DNA of 64,000 bases. Source: Bradyrhizobium sp. Its GTDB lineage: Bacteria; Pseudomonadota; Alphaproteobacteria; Rhizobiales; Xanthobacteraceae. The stretch spans positions 36,351 through 100,350 of the forward strand of contig NZ_JAURXB010000023.1 in assembly GCF_030654605.1 (NCBI RefSeq). The letters run 5' to 3'. The notes beneath the pieces were generated by a model, which saw nothing but the letters and a program-made list of their open reading frames with translations, was not told the origin of the DNA and ran no database searches. The translations under genes were made by a program, and so were the position numbers. Numbering within the stretch: the stretch's first letter is position 1; each line of letters starts with the position of its first letter. Shown here in pieces: positions 9,634-19,688 of the stretch.

Positions 9634-10917
9634 TCACACCGTCTCGATCAGCATGGCGCCACCCAGCCCGCCACCGATGCATTCGGTGGCGATGCCGCGT
9701 TTGGTTCCCAGCCGCTTCATCGCATTGACGAGATGCAGCACGATGCGGTTGCCGCTGCAGCCGACGGGATGGCCAAGGCTGATGGCGCCGCCGTCGACAT
9801 TCAGCCTGGCGTGGTCGATCGGCCCGGCAGCGCCGTCGAGGCCCAGAATCTCGCGGCAGAATTTTTCGTCGTTCCAGGCGGCGAGACAGCCCAGCACCTG
9901 CGTCGCGAACGCCTCGTTCAACTCCCAGGTCTCGATATCCCCGAGCGACAATTTGTTGCGCTTCAGGAGTTCGTTCGACGAAAGCACCGGGCCGAGACCC
10001 ATGATGGAGGGATCGAGCGCCGACCATTGGCTGTCGACAATCATCGCCTTCGGCGTCAGGCCGTGCTGCTTGACCGCCTCTTCGGAAGCCAGGATGACCC
10101 ACGAAGCGCCATCGGTGATCTGCGAGGAATTGCCCGGCGTGACCTGGCCCCAGGGCCGCTCGAACACAGGCTTCAGGCTCGCCAGCTTTTCGGGTGTGGA
10201 ATCCGGCCGCACGCCGTCGTCGTGGTCATAAAACTTGCCGTCGCGCGCGAAGGCGGTTTCGACCTCGCCCTTGAGCCAGCCTTGCGCCTGCGCGTTGGCG
10301 AGCCGCTTGTGGCTTTCGGCGGCATAAAAATCCGACTGCGCCCGGGTGATGCCGAAGAGATAACCGACCTTTTCGGCGGTCTGTCCCATGTTGAGGTCGG
10401 TGATCGGATCGGTCAGCCCGCGCTCGAGGCCGATGATCGGCTTGAAATAGCTGGGGCGGGTTTTGGCAAGTGCGGCGAGCTTGGCGACAATGCCCTTGGC
10501 GCTGGCAAGGCCTGCGAACCAGCGCACACCCTGCTGCGGCCAGACCAGCGGCGCGTGGCTGAGGGCTTCGGCGCCGCCGGCCAGGATCAGGTCCGAATTG
10601 CCTTCGCGGATATAGCGGTAGGCCGTGTCGATCGACTGCATGCCGGAGCCGCAATTGATCTGCACCGTGAACGCCACCATGGCTTCGCCCATGCCGAGCC
10701 GCAGGGCGGCGACGCGGGCCGGGTTCATCTCGTCGGCAATGACATTGACGCAGCCGAGGATCACCTGGTCGAACGCCGTGGGGGCGAAGGGTTGCCGGGC
10801 CAGCAGCGGCCGGCCGCATTGCACGGCGAGATCGACCGGGGTAAACGGCCCCGGCCCGGAACGCGCCTTCAGGAACGGCGTCCGGCTGCCGTCGATAATG
10901 TAGACCGGTCGCGCCAT
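9634..10917 (-). CDS. fadI: acetyl-CoA C-acyltransferase (FadI/FadA-like thiolase)
   Basis: QINCGSGMQSIDTAYRYI active site, NEAFATQVL, NVDGGAISLGHPVGCSGNRIVLHL, ECIGGGLGGAMLIE. Confidence 0.92.
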   Translation of the reverse strand: MARPVYIIDGSRTPFLKARSGPGPFTPVDLAVQCGRPLLARQPFAPTAFDQVILGCVNVIADEMNPARVAALRLGMGEAMVAFTVQINCGSGMQSIDTAYRYIREGNSDLILAGGAEALSHAPLVWPQQGVRWFAGLASAKGIVAKLAALAKTRPSYFKPIIGLERGLTDPITDLNMGQTAEKVGYLFGITRAQSDFYAAESHKRLANAQAQGWLKGEVETAFARDGKFYDHDDGVRPDSTPEKLASLKPVFERPWGQVTPGNSSQITDGASWVILASEEAVKQHGLTPKAMIVDSQWSALDPSIMGLGPVLSSNELLKRNKLSLGDIETWELNEAFATQVLGCLAAWNDEKFCREILGLDGAAGPIDHARLNVDGGAISLGHPVGCSGNRIVLHLVNAMKRLGTKRGIATECIGGGLGGAMLIETV

Positions 10918-13184
10918 CAGCTTGCTGCCCGTTGTTCACCCAATTCCTGGAAGAACTGATGCACATCGGCGGGCTTCTTGTAAATCGGCGACAACGCCTC
11001 AGGCGCGAAGTCGTCGACCTCGATCACTTTTGCGACAGCTTCCCGGGCGGCGGCGAGCTTCTCGCCCTCGCTTTGGGTGATTACGCCGCGCTTGACCGCC
11101 TCCTTCCAGTCATGGAGGCGGGCCGCGCGCATGCTCTTGGCAATCTCTTCTGCGCCGGTCACCAGCAGGAACGCCTTCTCCAGACGCGCCACGCCGCCGT
11201 CGTCATCGACATGTGACAAATCCGCCGTCAGGCGGTCGCGCGCCGCCGACGGCTCCAGCACCAGCTGGGCGCATTGGTGGACCACGCGGTCGGACGGCCC
11301 GAGCACGCGCACGCCGAACGGCTGGATCACGAACTTCAGAATAACAGCGACGAAGCGGTTGGGCATATTGGCCAGAATTTCCGCAAAGCGGTTCTCGATG
11401 GTCTTGAAGCCGCTGGCCATGCACCATTCCAGCGCGGCGAAATCGGCCTGCTGGCGGCCCTCGTCCTGCCAGCGCTTCAGCGCGGCGGACAGCAGGTAGA
11501 GTTCGGAAAGAATATCGCCGAACCGCGCCGACAGCATTTCCTTGCGCTTCAGCGCGCCGCCGAGCGTGAGCAGCGCCATGTCGGCGCACAGGGCGAAGGC
11601 CGAGGAATAGCGCGACAGCTGCCGATAGAACCCGGTGGCCTCGCCGGCATCCGGCGCCGGCGCAAACATCCCGCCGCTCCAGTTGGGGCCCCAGGCACGG
11701 AACAGCGTGGTCACGCTGTGGCCGATATGCTGCCAGAACGCCTTGTCGAAAGCATCGAGCCCTTTGGCGCGGTCGGCCTCGCCAAGCGCGTTCATCTCTT
11801 CCAGCAGATAGGGATGCGCGCGGATCGCACCCTGCCCGAACACGATCAGATTGCGGGTCAGGATATTGGCGCCCTCCACGGTGATGCCGACCGGCACCGA
11901 GCGATAGAGGCTGCCCATGTAGTTCTGCGGGCCGTCGATCACGGCCTTGCCGCCATGGATGTCCATGGCGTCGTCGATCGCGATCCGCATCCTTTCGGTA
12001 GCATGCAGCTTCATGATGCCGGAAATCACCGCGGGATGGTGGCCCTGGTTGAGCGCCGCGCAGGTCAGCCGCCGCGCGGCGTCGAGCAGATAGGCGGTGC
12101 CGGCGATGCGCGCCAGCGGCTCCTCGATGCCTTCGAATTTTCCGATGGGCACGTTGAACTGCTCGCGAATGCGGGCATAGGCGCCTGACGTGCGCGCGGC
12201 ATAGGCCGCGCCCGCGGCGGACAATGACGGCAGCGAGATGCCGCGCCCGGCGGCTAGCGCCGTCATCAGCATTTTCCAGCCCTGGCCGAGGCGTTCTTGC
12301 CCGCCGATGATGTAGTCCATCGGGATGAAGACGTCATGTCCCTTGTTGGGGCCGTTCTGGAACACCTGCATCGACGGCAGATGGCGCCGGCCGATCTCCA
12401 CGCCGGCCAGATCCGTCGGGATCAGCGCCACGGATATGCCGAGTTCTTCCTGCGAACCCACGAGGTGATCCGGATCGTAGGCCTTGAAGGCAAGGCCGAG
12501 CAGCGTCGCCACCGGGCCGAGCGTGATATAGCGCTTGTGCCAGTTGAGGCGGAGCCCAAGCACTTCCTTGCCGTCAAAATTGCCCTTGCAGATGATGCCG
12601 CTGTCGATCATCGACGCGGCGTCGGAGCCGGCTTCCGGGCTGGTCAGCCCGAAGCAGGGAATCTCGCTTCCGTCCGCGAGGCGCGGCAGCCATTTCTGCT
12701 GCTGGTCCCTGGTGCCGAAGCGCATCAGCAGTTCGCCGGGGCCCAGTGAATTGGGCACCATCACGGTGACGGCGGCAGTGAGCGACCGCGACGAAAGCTT
12801 TCGCACCACTTCGGAATGCGCATAGGGCGAGAAGCCGAGCCCGCCATGCTCCTTCGGAATGATCATGCCGAAGAATTTTTCGCGCTTGATGAAGGCCCAG
12901 ACCTCGGGCGGCAAATCCCGCCATTCCCAATTGATCTTCCAGTCGTCGAGCATGGCGCAGAGCGTATCGACCGGGCCGTTCAGGAACGCCTGCTCTTCCG
13001 GAGTCAGCGTCGCCGGCGCCATCGCCAGCAGTTTGGCCCAGTCCGGATTGCCGGTGAACAGGTCGGCATCCCACCAGACGTCGCCGGCCTCCAGCGCTTC
13101 GCGCTCGGTGTCGGACATCGCCGGCAGCACGCCGCGCGCCCAGGAGAAGATCGGCTTGGTGAGGTAATCGCGGCGGAAGCTCAT
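10917..13184 (-). CDS. fadE: acyl-CoA dehydrogenase, large FadE type
   Basis: 755 aa; CFGLTSPEAGSDAASMIDSGI, LNWHKRYITLGPVATLLGLAFKAYDPDHL, DUF1974-like C-terminal region. Confidence 0.92.
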   Translation of the reverse strand: MSFRRDYLTKPIFSWARGVLPAMSDTEREALEAGDVWWDADLFTGNPDWAKLLAMAPATLTPEEQAFLNGPVDTLCAMLDDWKINWEWRDLPPEVWAFIKREKFFGMIIPKEHGGLGFSPYAHSEVVRKLSSRSLTAAVTVMVPNSLGPGELLMRFGTRDQQQKWLPRLADGSEIPCFGLTSPEAGSDAASMIDSGIICKGNFDGKEVLGLRLNWHKRYITLGPVATLLGLAFKAYDPDHLVGSQEELGISVALIPTDLAGVEIGRRHLPSMQVFQNGPNKGHDVFIPMDYIIGGQERLGQGWKMLMTALAAGRGISLPSLSAAGAAYAARTSGAYARIREQFNVPIGKFEGIEEPLARIAGTAYLLDAARRLTCAALNQGHHPAVISGIMKLHATERMRIAIDDAMDIHGGKAVIDGPQNYMGSLYRSVPVGITVEGANILTRNLIVFGQGAIRAHPYLLEEMNALGEADRAKGLDAFDKAFWQHIGHSVTTLFRAWGPNWSGGMFAPAPDAGEATGFYRQLSRYSSAFALCADMALLTLGGALKRKEMLSARFGDILSELYLLSAALKRWQDEGRQQADFAALEWCMASGFKTIENRFAEILANMPNRFVAVILKFVIQPFGVRVLGPSDRVVHQCAQLVLEPSAARDRLTADLSHVDDDGGVARLEKAFLLVTGAEEIAKSMRAARLHDWKEAVKRGVITQSEGEKLAAAREAVAKVIEVDDFAPEALSPIYKKPADVHQFFQELGEQRAAS

Positions 13185-13372
13185 GGCGGTGTCCTCATGG
13201 TCGGGGAACGGCGCGATGGTCGCGGCACCGTCTATGCCAAAAGACGGTTCACCCTAGCGGAAAGCGGGGGGTTTCGGTGAACACTTCGCACTGAAATTGA
13301 GGCGAAATTGATCCAACAGATGATCCGGCGCACTGGTGCCTGATAACGGCCATGAGGCGCGTCGGTTCCTCT

Positions 13373-13426
13373 TATCCCTCCCGCCACGCGGCGAAGAGCC
13401 GCGCGGGGGGAGGGATAAGGAAGAAT
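13373..13426. repeat. large inverted repeat / hairpin (intergenic)
   Basis: cttatccctcccgccacgcggcgaagagccgcgcggggggagggataagg: CTTATCCCTCCC / GGGAGGGATAAG arms. Confidence 0.65.
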
Positions 13427-13438
13427 CTCGCTACGCGA

Positions 13439-14098
13439 TCAATCCGGCCGCTTCATCTCGAACATGTTTTCCGGCTTGATCTCGAAATAGTCCCCCTGGC
13501 GGCCGGCGCGAACGATCGGGTGGGCGAGTGCTGTCTGGTAGACGCCGTCCTTGATGAAGGCCTTGTCGATGTGGACGGCGACGACCTCGCCGAGCGTGAG
13601 CCAGGCCTGCGCCTTCTTGCCGTCGGCGCCCTGCAGCTGGATGATTTGAGACAATTTGCACTCGAACGAAACCGGGCTTTCCGCGACCCGCGGCACGTTG
13701 ACGAGTTTGCCCGGCACCGCCGTGAGGCCTGCGACATTGAACTCGCTGACGTCATGGGCGACATGCGCCGCGGTCGCGTTCATCTGCTGCGACAGGTCCA
13801 TGGTGGCGAGGTTCCAGACGAACTCGCCGGTCTCTTGGATGTTCTGGACTGAGTCCTTCCACGAGGTCGAGGAAAAGCCGATGATCGGCGGATGATAGTT
13901 GAAGGCGTTGAAGAAGCTGTAGGGCGCGAGATTGACGTTGCCCTTGGCGTCCCGCGACGAGATCCAGCCGATCGGGCGCGGCGCGATGATGGCGTTGAAC
14001 GGGTCGTGCTTGAGGCCGTGGCCGTGGGCCGGCTCGTAATAATGCAGGTCTTTCGGGGGTTTGGCGTCCACGTTATTTTTCCTTCGTAGGTTCGGCAA
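13439..14098 (-). CDS. flavin reductase family protein (FMN-binding split barrel)
   Basis: HDPFNAIIAPRPIGWISSRDAKGNVNLAPYSFFNAFNYHPPIIGFSSTSWKDSVQNIQETGEFVWNLAT. Confidence 0.88.
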   Translation of the reverse strand: MPNLRRKNNVDAKPPKDLHYYEPAHGHGLKHDPFNAIIAPRPIGWISSRDAKGNVNLAPYSFFNAFNYHPPIIGFSSTSWKDSVQNIQETGEFVWNLATMDLSQQMNATAAHVAHDVSEFNVAGLTAVPGKLVNVPRVAESPVSFECKLSQIIQLQGADGKKAQAWLTLGEVVAVHIDKAFIKDGVYQTALAHPIVRAGRQGDYFEIKPENMFEMKRPD

Positions 14099-14130
14099 AG
14101 CGAAGCGGGCCCACCCTAGAGAACTATCAA

Positions 14131-14218
14131 CGTCATTGCGAGGAGCGCTTGCGACGAAGCAATCCAGCTTCTTTCTTTGCGCTGCAGGATGGATTGCTTC
14201 GCTGCGCTCGCAATGACG
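14131..14218. repeat. palindromic intergenic repeat, copy 1
   Basis: cgtcattgcgaggagcgcttgcgacgaagcaatcca...tggattgcttcgctgcgctcgcaatgacg; outer and inner arms are inverted. Confidence 0.8.
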
Positions 14219-14219
14219 A

Positions 14220-14849
14220 CTAGCGCGCCGCCTTACCGCGCGGCGCGAAGCCGGCGATGATGAAATCGATCATCTGGTCGAGCGTCGGGCTCGGCTTGTC
14301 GATGCATTGGGCGATCATCTGCGGATGGAAGAACCGCATCATCGCCATGCAGGTGCAGATCGCTGCCACCGGCACGTCGGCGACCTCGAATTCGCCCGAA
14401 GCGACGCCATGGCCGATGACGGAACCGATGATTTCGCCGATCAGCTGGATATGCGCGTTGCAGACCTCCCAGTTCTCCTCCATCGCGATCGCGACCATCT
14501 CGTGCAGCTTGGAATCGCCGACATAGCGCTCGCTGTTCATGTGATGAATGGTCGTCAGCAGTTCGCGCAGGCGGCCGACCGCCGGACCGGGCCGCGCCGC
14601 GATCGCCTGCGCCGCTTCCTCCACCTCGCCCATCAGCAGCCGCGCCACCGCCTGGTGGATCGCCTTTTTCGAATCGAAGAAGCGATAGACGTTGGCCGGA
14701 CTCATCCGCAGCGCCTTGGCGATGTCGGCCACGGTGGTTTTCTGATAGCCTATTTGGCGAAACAAACGCTCCGCCACCACGAGAATCCGCTCCCGCGTAT
14801 CGGGTTCGATATGGTCGGAAACCAGCGCCATGTCAGGACTCAATCCCAC
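14220..14849 (-). CDS. TetR/AcrR family transcriptional regulator (downstream of the RND operon)
   Basis: RERILVVAERLFRQIGYQKTTVADIAKALRMSPANVYRFFDSKKAIHQAVA. Confidence 0.9.
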   Translation of the reverse strand: MGLSPDMALVSDHIEPDTRERILVVAERLFRQIGYQKTTVADIAKALRMSPANVYRFFDSKKAIHQAVARLLMGEVEEAAQAIAARPGPAVGRLRELLTTIHHMNSERYVGDSKLHEMVAIAMEENWEVCNAHIQLIGEIIGSVIGHGVASGEFEVADVPVAAICTCMAMMRFFHPQMIAQCIDKPSPTLDQMIDFIIAGFAPRGKAAR

Positions 14850-14860
14850 CCAATGTTCAA

Positions 14861-17800
14861 TTATTCGGCAGCCTCGGCAAGCGGAAATGCGAGTTGCTTG
14901 TCGCTCTCATGCTGCGGCGCAACGTCAACTTTCTCAGCCGTGCCGCGTTCCTCGAGGCTCTTGCGGAACCAGAGCGCGTAGAGGCCCGGCAGATACAGCA
15001 GGGTCAGGAAGGTCGCCACGAACAGGCCGCCCATGATGGTGATCGCCATCGGACCCCAGAACGCCGAGCGCGACAGCGGGATCATGGCGAGTATAGCGGC
15101 CAGCGCCGTCAGCACCACCGGGCGAGCGCGCCGGACGGTGGCTTCGACGATGGCTTCCTTGCGGGACAGGCCGGCCAGGACATCGGTTTCGATCTGGTCA
15201 ACCAGGATCACGGCGTTACGCATGATCATGCCGGCCAGCGCGATCAGCCCGAGCAGCGCCACGAAGCCGAACGGCTGATTGGCGACGTTCAGGCCGAGCG
15301 AGGCGCCGATGATGCCGAGCGGCGCAGTGAGGAACACCAGGATCAGCCGCGAGAAGCTTTGCAACTGGATCATCAGCAGCGTCAGCATGACGATGACCAT
15401 CAGCGGAAACAGCACGAAGATCGAGGCATTGCCCTTGGCGGACTCCTCGAACGCGCCGCCAGCCTCGATCCGGTAGGCCGCCGGCAGGCTGTCGCGGATC
15501 TCCTGCAGTTTCGGCGAGATCTCGCTGGTGACGTCAGGCGCCTGCACGCCGTCGACGACGTCGCCGCGCACGGTGATCGCCATGTCGCGGTTGCGACGCC
15601 AGATGATCGGCTCCTCATGGGCGTACTCGATTTTTGCGATCTGCGTCAGCGGCACCGCGACGCCGTTGCGCGAGGTCACGGTGAGATCGCCGACGCGGCC
15701 GAGATCGAGCCGTTCGGACGGCACCGCGCGGGCCACCACGCCGACTTTCTCGATGCCGTCGCGGATCGTCGTCACCGGCGCGCCGGAAATCAGCATGGCC
15801 AGCGCCTGCGACACGTCCTGCGGGGTCAGGCCGAGCGCGCGGGCGCGGTCCTGGTCGACCACCAGCTTGAGATAGGGCGACTGCTCATTCCAGTCGAGCT
15901 GCGGATCTATGACGTTGGGATTCTGCCTGACGACGTCGCGCACTCTGTAGGCGATGTCGCGCACGGTGTTGGGGTCGGGGCCGATGACCCGGAACTGGAC
16001 CGGAAAGCCGACCGGCGGGCCGAAGTTGAAACGATCGATGCGTACGCGCGCTTCCGACAGCACACCCTCGCCCACGGCCTTCTCCAGACGGGCCTTGATC
16101 CGCTCGCGCGCGTCGACGTCCCTGGAGATGATCACGATCTCGGCGAAGGCTTCGTTCGGCAACTGCGGGTTGAGCCCGAGCCAGAAGCGCGGCGAACCCT
16201 GGCCGACGTAGGACGTGTAGGTCGCAATGTCCTTGTCGTCCTTCAGCAGCCCTTCGGCGGCTTTCACCGATTTCTCGGTGACGTTGAACGCGGTGCCCTC
16301 GGGCAGCCGCAACTGCAGGAACAGTTCCGGCCGCTCCGACAGCGGGAAGAACTGCTGCTGCACGTGACCAAAGCCGACGATGGAGAGCGCGAACACGGCC
16401 ACCGTCGCCAGCACCACCTTGATCCGGTGATCGACGCACCACTGGATCATGCTGCGCAGGATCCGGTAGAAGCGGGTTTCGTAGACCGCGTGCGGATCGT
16501 GGTTGTGATGCACGGTGATGTTGGGCAGCAGCTTGACGCCGATATAGGGCGTGAAGATCACCGCGACGAACCATGACGCCACCAGCGCGATCGCCACGAT
16601 CCAGAAAATGCCGCCGGCATATTCACCGACCGCCGAATTGGCAAAGCCGATGGGGAGGAAGCCAACGGCCGTGACCAGCGTTCCCGTGAGCATCGGAAAC
16701 GCAGTTGATTCCCAGGCAAAGGACGCCGCGCGCATGCGGTCCCAGCCCTGCTCCATTTTCACCACCATCATTTCGACCGCGATGATGGCATCGTCGACCA
16801 ATAGCCCGAGCGCGATGATCAAGGCACCGAGTGTAATGCGGTGCAGGTCGATCGACATCGCATTCATCACGATGAAGACGATCGCCAGCACCAGCGGCAC
16901 CGACAGCGCCACCACGATGCCGGTGCGCCATCCCAATGCCACGAAGCTGACAAACAGCACGATCGCCAGCGCCTCGATGAAAGAGCGCACGAACTCGCCG
17001 ACGGCGCGCTCGACCACCTTGGGCTGGTCGGCGATCTGCTCGACCTGGATGCCCTGCGGCACCGCCTTCATGAACTCATTGGTGGCGTTCTCGACTTCCT
17101 TGCCGAGCTCCAGGACGTTGGCGCCCTTGGCGGTGACCACGCCGACGCCGAGCGCAGGCTTGCCTTCCTGCCGCGCCACGAAAGTCGGCGGATCGACGAA
17201 GCCGCGGGTCACGGTGGCGATATCGCCCAGGCGAAATACCCGGCCGTTGCTTTCGACCGGCGTCTCGGCAACCGCCTTGACGCCGTCGAGCGCCCCGGTG
17301 ACGCGCAGCGGCACACGCTGCGAGGAGGTTTCCACCGTGCCGGCCGGCACCACATTGTTCTGCTTGGCCAGTGAATCGAACAGCGCCTGCGGCGTGATGC
17401 CGAGCGTCGCCAGCTTGGCGTGCGAGAACTCGACGAAGATCCGCTCTTCCTGGGCGCCGTAGAGATTGACCTTGGTGACGCCAGGCACCTTGAGCAGCCG
17501 CTGGCGCATGCCCTCGGCGGCCTTTTTCAATTGTGCGAAGTCGGCGCCGTCGCCGGTCATCATATAGAGAATGGAATCGACGTCGCTGAATTCGTCGTTG
17601 ACGGTGGGGCCGAGCAAGCCGGTGGGCAGCTGGCCCTGCACGTCCACGAGCTTCTTGCGCAGCATATAGAACAGGTAGGGCACGTCCTTCGGCGGGGTCG
17701 AATCCTTGAAGGTGACCTGCATCGCCGTAAACGACGGTTTCGAATAGGTCTGCACCTTCTCGAAATAAGGCAGTTCCTGCAGCTTCTTCTCGATGGGATC

Positions 17801-18034
17801 GGCGACCTGGGTCTGCATTTCCGCAGCGGTGGCGCCCGGCCAGATCGCGGAGACGTTGACCACCTTGACCGTGAAGAACGGGTCCTCGGCGCGGCCGAGC
17901 TTCTGGTAGGAGAAGAAGCCGGCGGCGCCGAGCGCGATCACCAGGAACAGGATCAGCGCGGGGTGGCTGACCGCCCAGCCCGAGAGATTGAAGTGTTTCA
18001 TCTCACTCTCCATTGATCGACGCGCAGTACCCAA
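14861..18034 (-). CDS. efflux RND transporter permease (AcrB/HAE1-like)
   Basis: 1057 aa; GFFSYQKLGRAEDPFFTVKVVNVSAIWPGATAAEMQTQVADPIEKKLQELPY; LGLLVDDAIIAVEMM; repeated TM bundles. Start probably MKHFNLSGW. Confidence 0.94.
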   Translation of the reverse strand: MGTARRSMESEMKHFNLSGWAVSHPALILFLVIALGAAGFFSYQKLGRAEDPFFTVKVVNVSAIWPGATAAEMQTQVADPIEKKLQELPYFEKVQTYSKPSFTAMQVTFKDSTPPKDVPYLFYMLRKKLVDVQGQLPTGLLGPTVNDEFSDVDSILYMMTGDGADFAQLKKAAEGMRQRLLKVPGVTKVNLYGAQEERIFVEFSHAKLATLGITPQALFDSLAKQNNVVPAGTVETSSQRVPLRVTGALDGVKAVAETPVESNGRVFRLGDIATVTRGFVDPPTFVARQEGKPALGVGVVTAKGANVLELGKEVENATNEFMKAVPQGIQVEQIADQPKVVERAVGEFVRSFIEALAIVLFVSFVALGWRTGIVVALSVPLVLAIVFIVMNAMSIDLHRITLGALIIALGLLVDDAIIAVEMMVVKMEQGWDRMRAASFAWESTAFPMLTGTLVTAVGFLPIGFANSAVGEYAGGIFWIVAIALVASWFVAVIFTPYIGVKLLPNITVHHNHDPHAVYETRFYRILRSMIQWCVDHRIKVVLATVAVFALSIVGFGHVQQQFFPLSERPELFLQLRLPEGTAFNVTEKSVKAAEGLLKDDKDIATYTSYVGQGSPRFWLGLNPQLPNEAFAEIVIISRDVDARERIKARLEKAVGEGVLSEARVRIDRFNFGPPVGFPVQFRVIGPDPNTVRDIAYRVRDVVRQNPNVIDPQLDWNEQSPYLKLVVDQDRARALGLTPQDVSQALAMLISGAPVTTIRDGIEKVGVVARAVPSERLDLGRVGDLTVTSRNGVAVPLTQIAKIEYAHEEPIIWRRNRDMAITVRGDVVDGVQAPDVTSEISPKLQEIRDSLPAAYRIEAGGAFEESAKGNASIFVLFPLMVIVMLTLLMIQLQSFSRLILVFLTAPLGIIGASLGLNVANQPFGFVALLGLIALAGMIMRNAVILVDQIETDVLAGLSRKEAIVEATVRRARPVVLTALAAILAMIPLSRSAFWGPMAITIMGGLFVATFLTLLYLPGLYALWFRKSLEERGTAEKVDVAPQHESDKQLAFPLAEAAE

Positions 18035-18041
18035 TTGAATT

Positions 18042-18118
18042 CGTCATTGCGAGCGAAGCGAAGCAATCCATGGGGCTGGAAGATGGATTGCTTCGTCGCT
18101 GCGCTCCTCGCAATGACG
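18042..18118. repeat. palindromic intergenic repeat, copy 2
   Basis: cgtcattgcgagcgaagcgaagcaatccatggggctggaagatggattgcttcgtcgctgcgctcctcgcaatgacg; same core as 14131-14218. Confidence 0.8.
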
Positions 18119-18126
18119 AAACGATT

Positions 18127-19233
18127 TCAGAACGACAGCGACGACACGACCCTGACCTTCTGGGCCGGGTCGAGTTTTTGCACGCCGAGCACGACGGCTT
18201 TCGAGCCTTCATCGACGCCGCCGGAAATCACGACGTCGTTGCTCTCGTAGGATTTCACGGTGACGGCCTTCAGGGTCACGCCGCCCTTGTCGTCGACGAT
18301 ATAGAGCGAGGGATTGCCGCCCTGGCTGTACAGCGCCGACAGCGGCAGCCGCGCCACGCTCGACGTGGCGGGATCGGCCAGCGTCAGCGTCGCGGTCATG
18401 CCGAGCGAGACGCTGTCGCCGGCGTCCGGCAGCGAGAATTTCGCCAGATAAGTGCGCGTCGCGGGATCGGCCGCGGGCGCGATCTCGCGCAGCTTCGCGG
18501 CATACTTCTTGTTGGGTTCGGACCACAGGCTGACGCTGGCCGTGCCCTGTTTGGCGCGGCCGACCAGCGTTTCCGGAATCGCGACCACGGCTTCCTTTTC
18601 CGTAACGCGCGCCACCCGGACCGCGGTCTGCCCCGCCGCGACCACCTGGCCGGCATCGATCAGGGTCGCGGTGACGACGCCGCGGGTGTCGGCGACCAGC
18701 GTGGCATAGGAAAGACTGTTCCTGGTAAGTTCGACCGAGCGCTCGGCGCGATTGAACCGCGCGCGGGCTTCGTCGGCGGCGGCGCGTGCCTGATCCATCT
18801 GCGCCTCGGTGGTCCAGCCTTTGGCACGCAGATCCCTGGCACGCTGCTCGGAAGCGGTGGCTTGCGCCTGCACGCCGGTGGCAGCGCGGAATTCCGCCTC
18901 GGATTGCTCGGCCTGCAGCTTCAGATCGACTTCATCGAGGGTGGCCAGCGGCTGGCCGACATCGACGGTCTGGCCGACCTCGACCAGGCGTTTTGCCACC
19001 TTGCCGGGGACCCGAAAGCCCATGTCGGTCTCGATCCGGGGCTTGATGGTGCCCACAAAACTGCGCTCCGGCGATTCCGGCTTGTACTGCACCGTCGCCA
19101 CCAGCACGGGACGTCCGGGAGCGGCCTTTTCCGCCACCTTCTCGTTGCAACCGGTCAGGGCGATCGCCACAGCGGCCAGTGAGAGGCCCGCTAAGAATTT
19201 GGAATAGCTCGACAAAATGTGACGGGCGAACAT
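18127..19233 (-). CDS. efflux RND transporter periplasmic adaptor (membrane fusion protein)
   Basis: Lipoprotein signal ALTGCNEK; ERSFVGTIKPRIETDMGFRVPGKVAKRLVEVGQTVDVGQPLATLDEVDLKLQ; immediately upstream of the RND permease. Confidence 0.92.
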   Translation of the reverse strand: MFARHILSSYSKFLAGLSLAAVAIALTGCNEKVAEKAAPGRPVLVATVQYKPESPERSFVGTIKPRIETDMGFRVPGKVAKRLVEVGQTVDVGQPLATLDEVDLKLQAEQSEAEFRAATGVQAQATASEQRARDLRAKGWTTEAQMDQARAAADEARARFNRAERSVELTRNSLSYATLVADTRGVVTATLIDAGQVVAAGQTAVRVARVTEKEAVVAIPETLVGRAKQGTASVSLWSEPNKKYAAKLREIAPAADPATRTYLAKFSLPDAGDSVSLGMTATLTLADPATSSVARLPLSALYSQGGNPSLYIVDDKGGVTLKAVTVKSYESNDVVISGGVDEGSKAVVLGVQKLDPAQKVRVVSSLSF

Positions 19234-19275
19234 GCTGGCTTCCCTCGATGACATGATGGGCAGTGTCGAATGTCT

Positions 19276-19301
19276 AGTGACGATTGTCAATATTCGTCAC
19301 T
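19276..19301 (-). promoter_or_regulatory. putative TetR-type operator upstream of the RND operon
   Basis: AGTGACGA-N10-TCGTCACT perfect 8-bp inverted arms, about 40 nt upstream of the MFP start. Confidence 0.5.
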
Positions 19302-19688
19302 GATCATGATTTCGTGAGCTGTCCGGCTGGTTAAGGGCGCGCCAAGACCGCCCGCCGCCGGCGAATGGCGGGGATGGCCCCCGCGTCGTGCGACCTGCGT
19401 CTGCGCAAAACCTGCACGACAATCCGCAAATCCTGATCATCCCGCACATCAGCCCTGCCAAAGCGGACCCCATGCTCGGATCATGGGGAATATCATCATC
19501 GTCAGCTTCAGACCCTCGCGACTGCCTCGGCGGCTGCTCAATGACGGCTGGTGGCTGGAAACGCCGGCCGCCCCTCGCTCGATGATCGCCTTTCCGAAGC
19601 GCAACGCCGCCACGCCCGAGACCCGGTCCAGGCCCAAGCTCAAGTCCAAGCCCCGGGTTCGCCACCTCACTCTCGTCACGTCAGGGAA

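Noticed and set aside
7598-10231. 877-aa + strand ORF
   Set aside because: Antisense shadow of fadJ/fadI; typical of high-GC third-position bias, composition His/Arg/Gln-rich, no domain logic.
14131-14218. Possible CRISPR repeat
   Set aside because: Isolated palindromic element, no regular spacer array, no cas genes; better explained as a REP-like intergenic repeat.
14894-16576. 560-aa + strand ORF
   Set aside because: Antisense to the RND permease; repetitive Asp/His/Arg composition is a GC-skew artefact.
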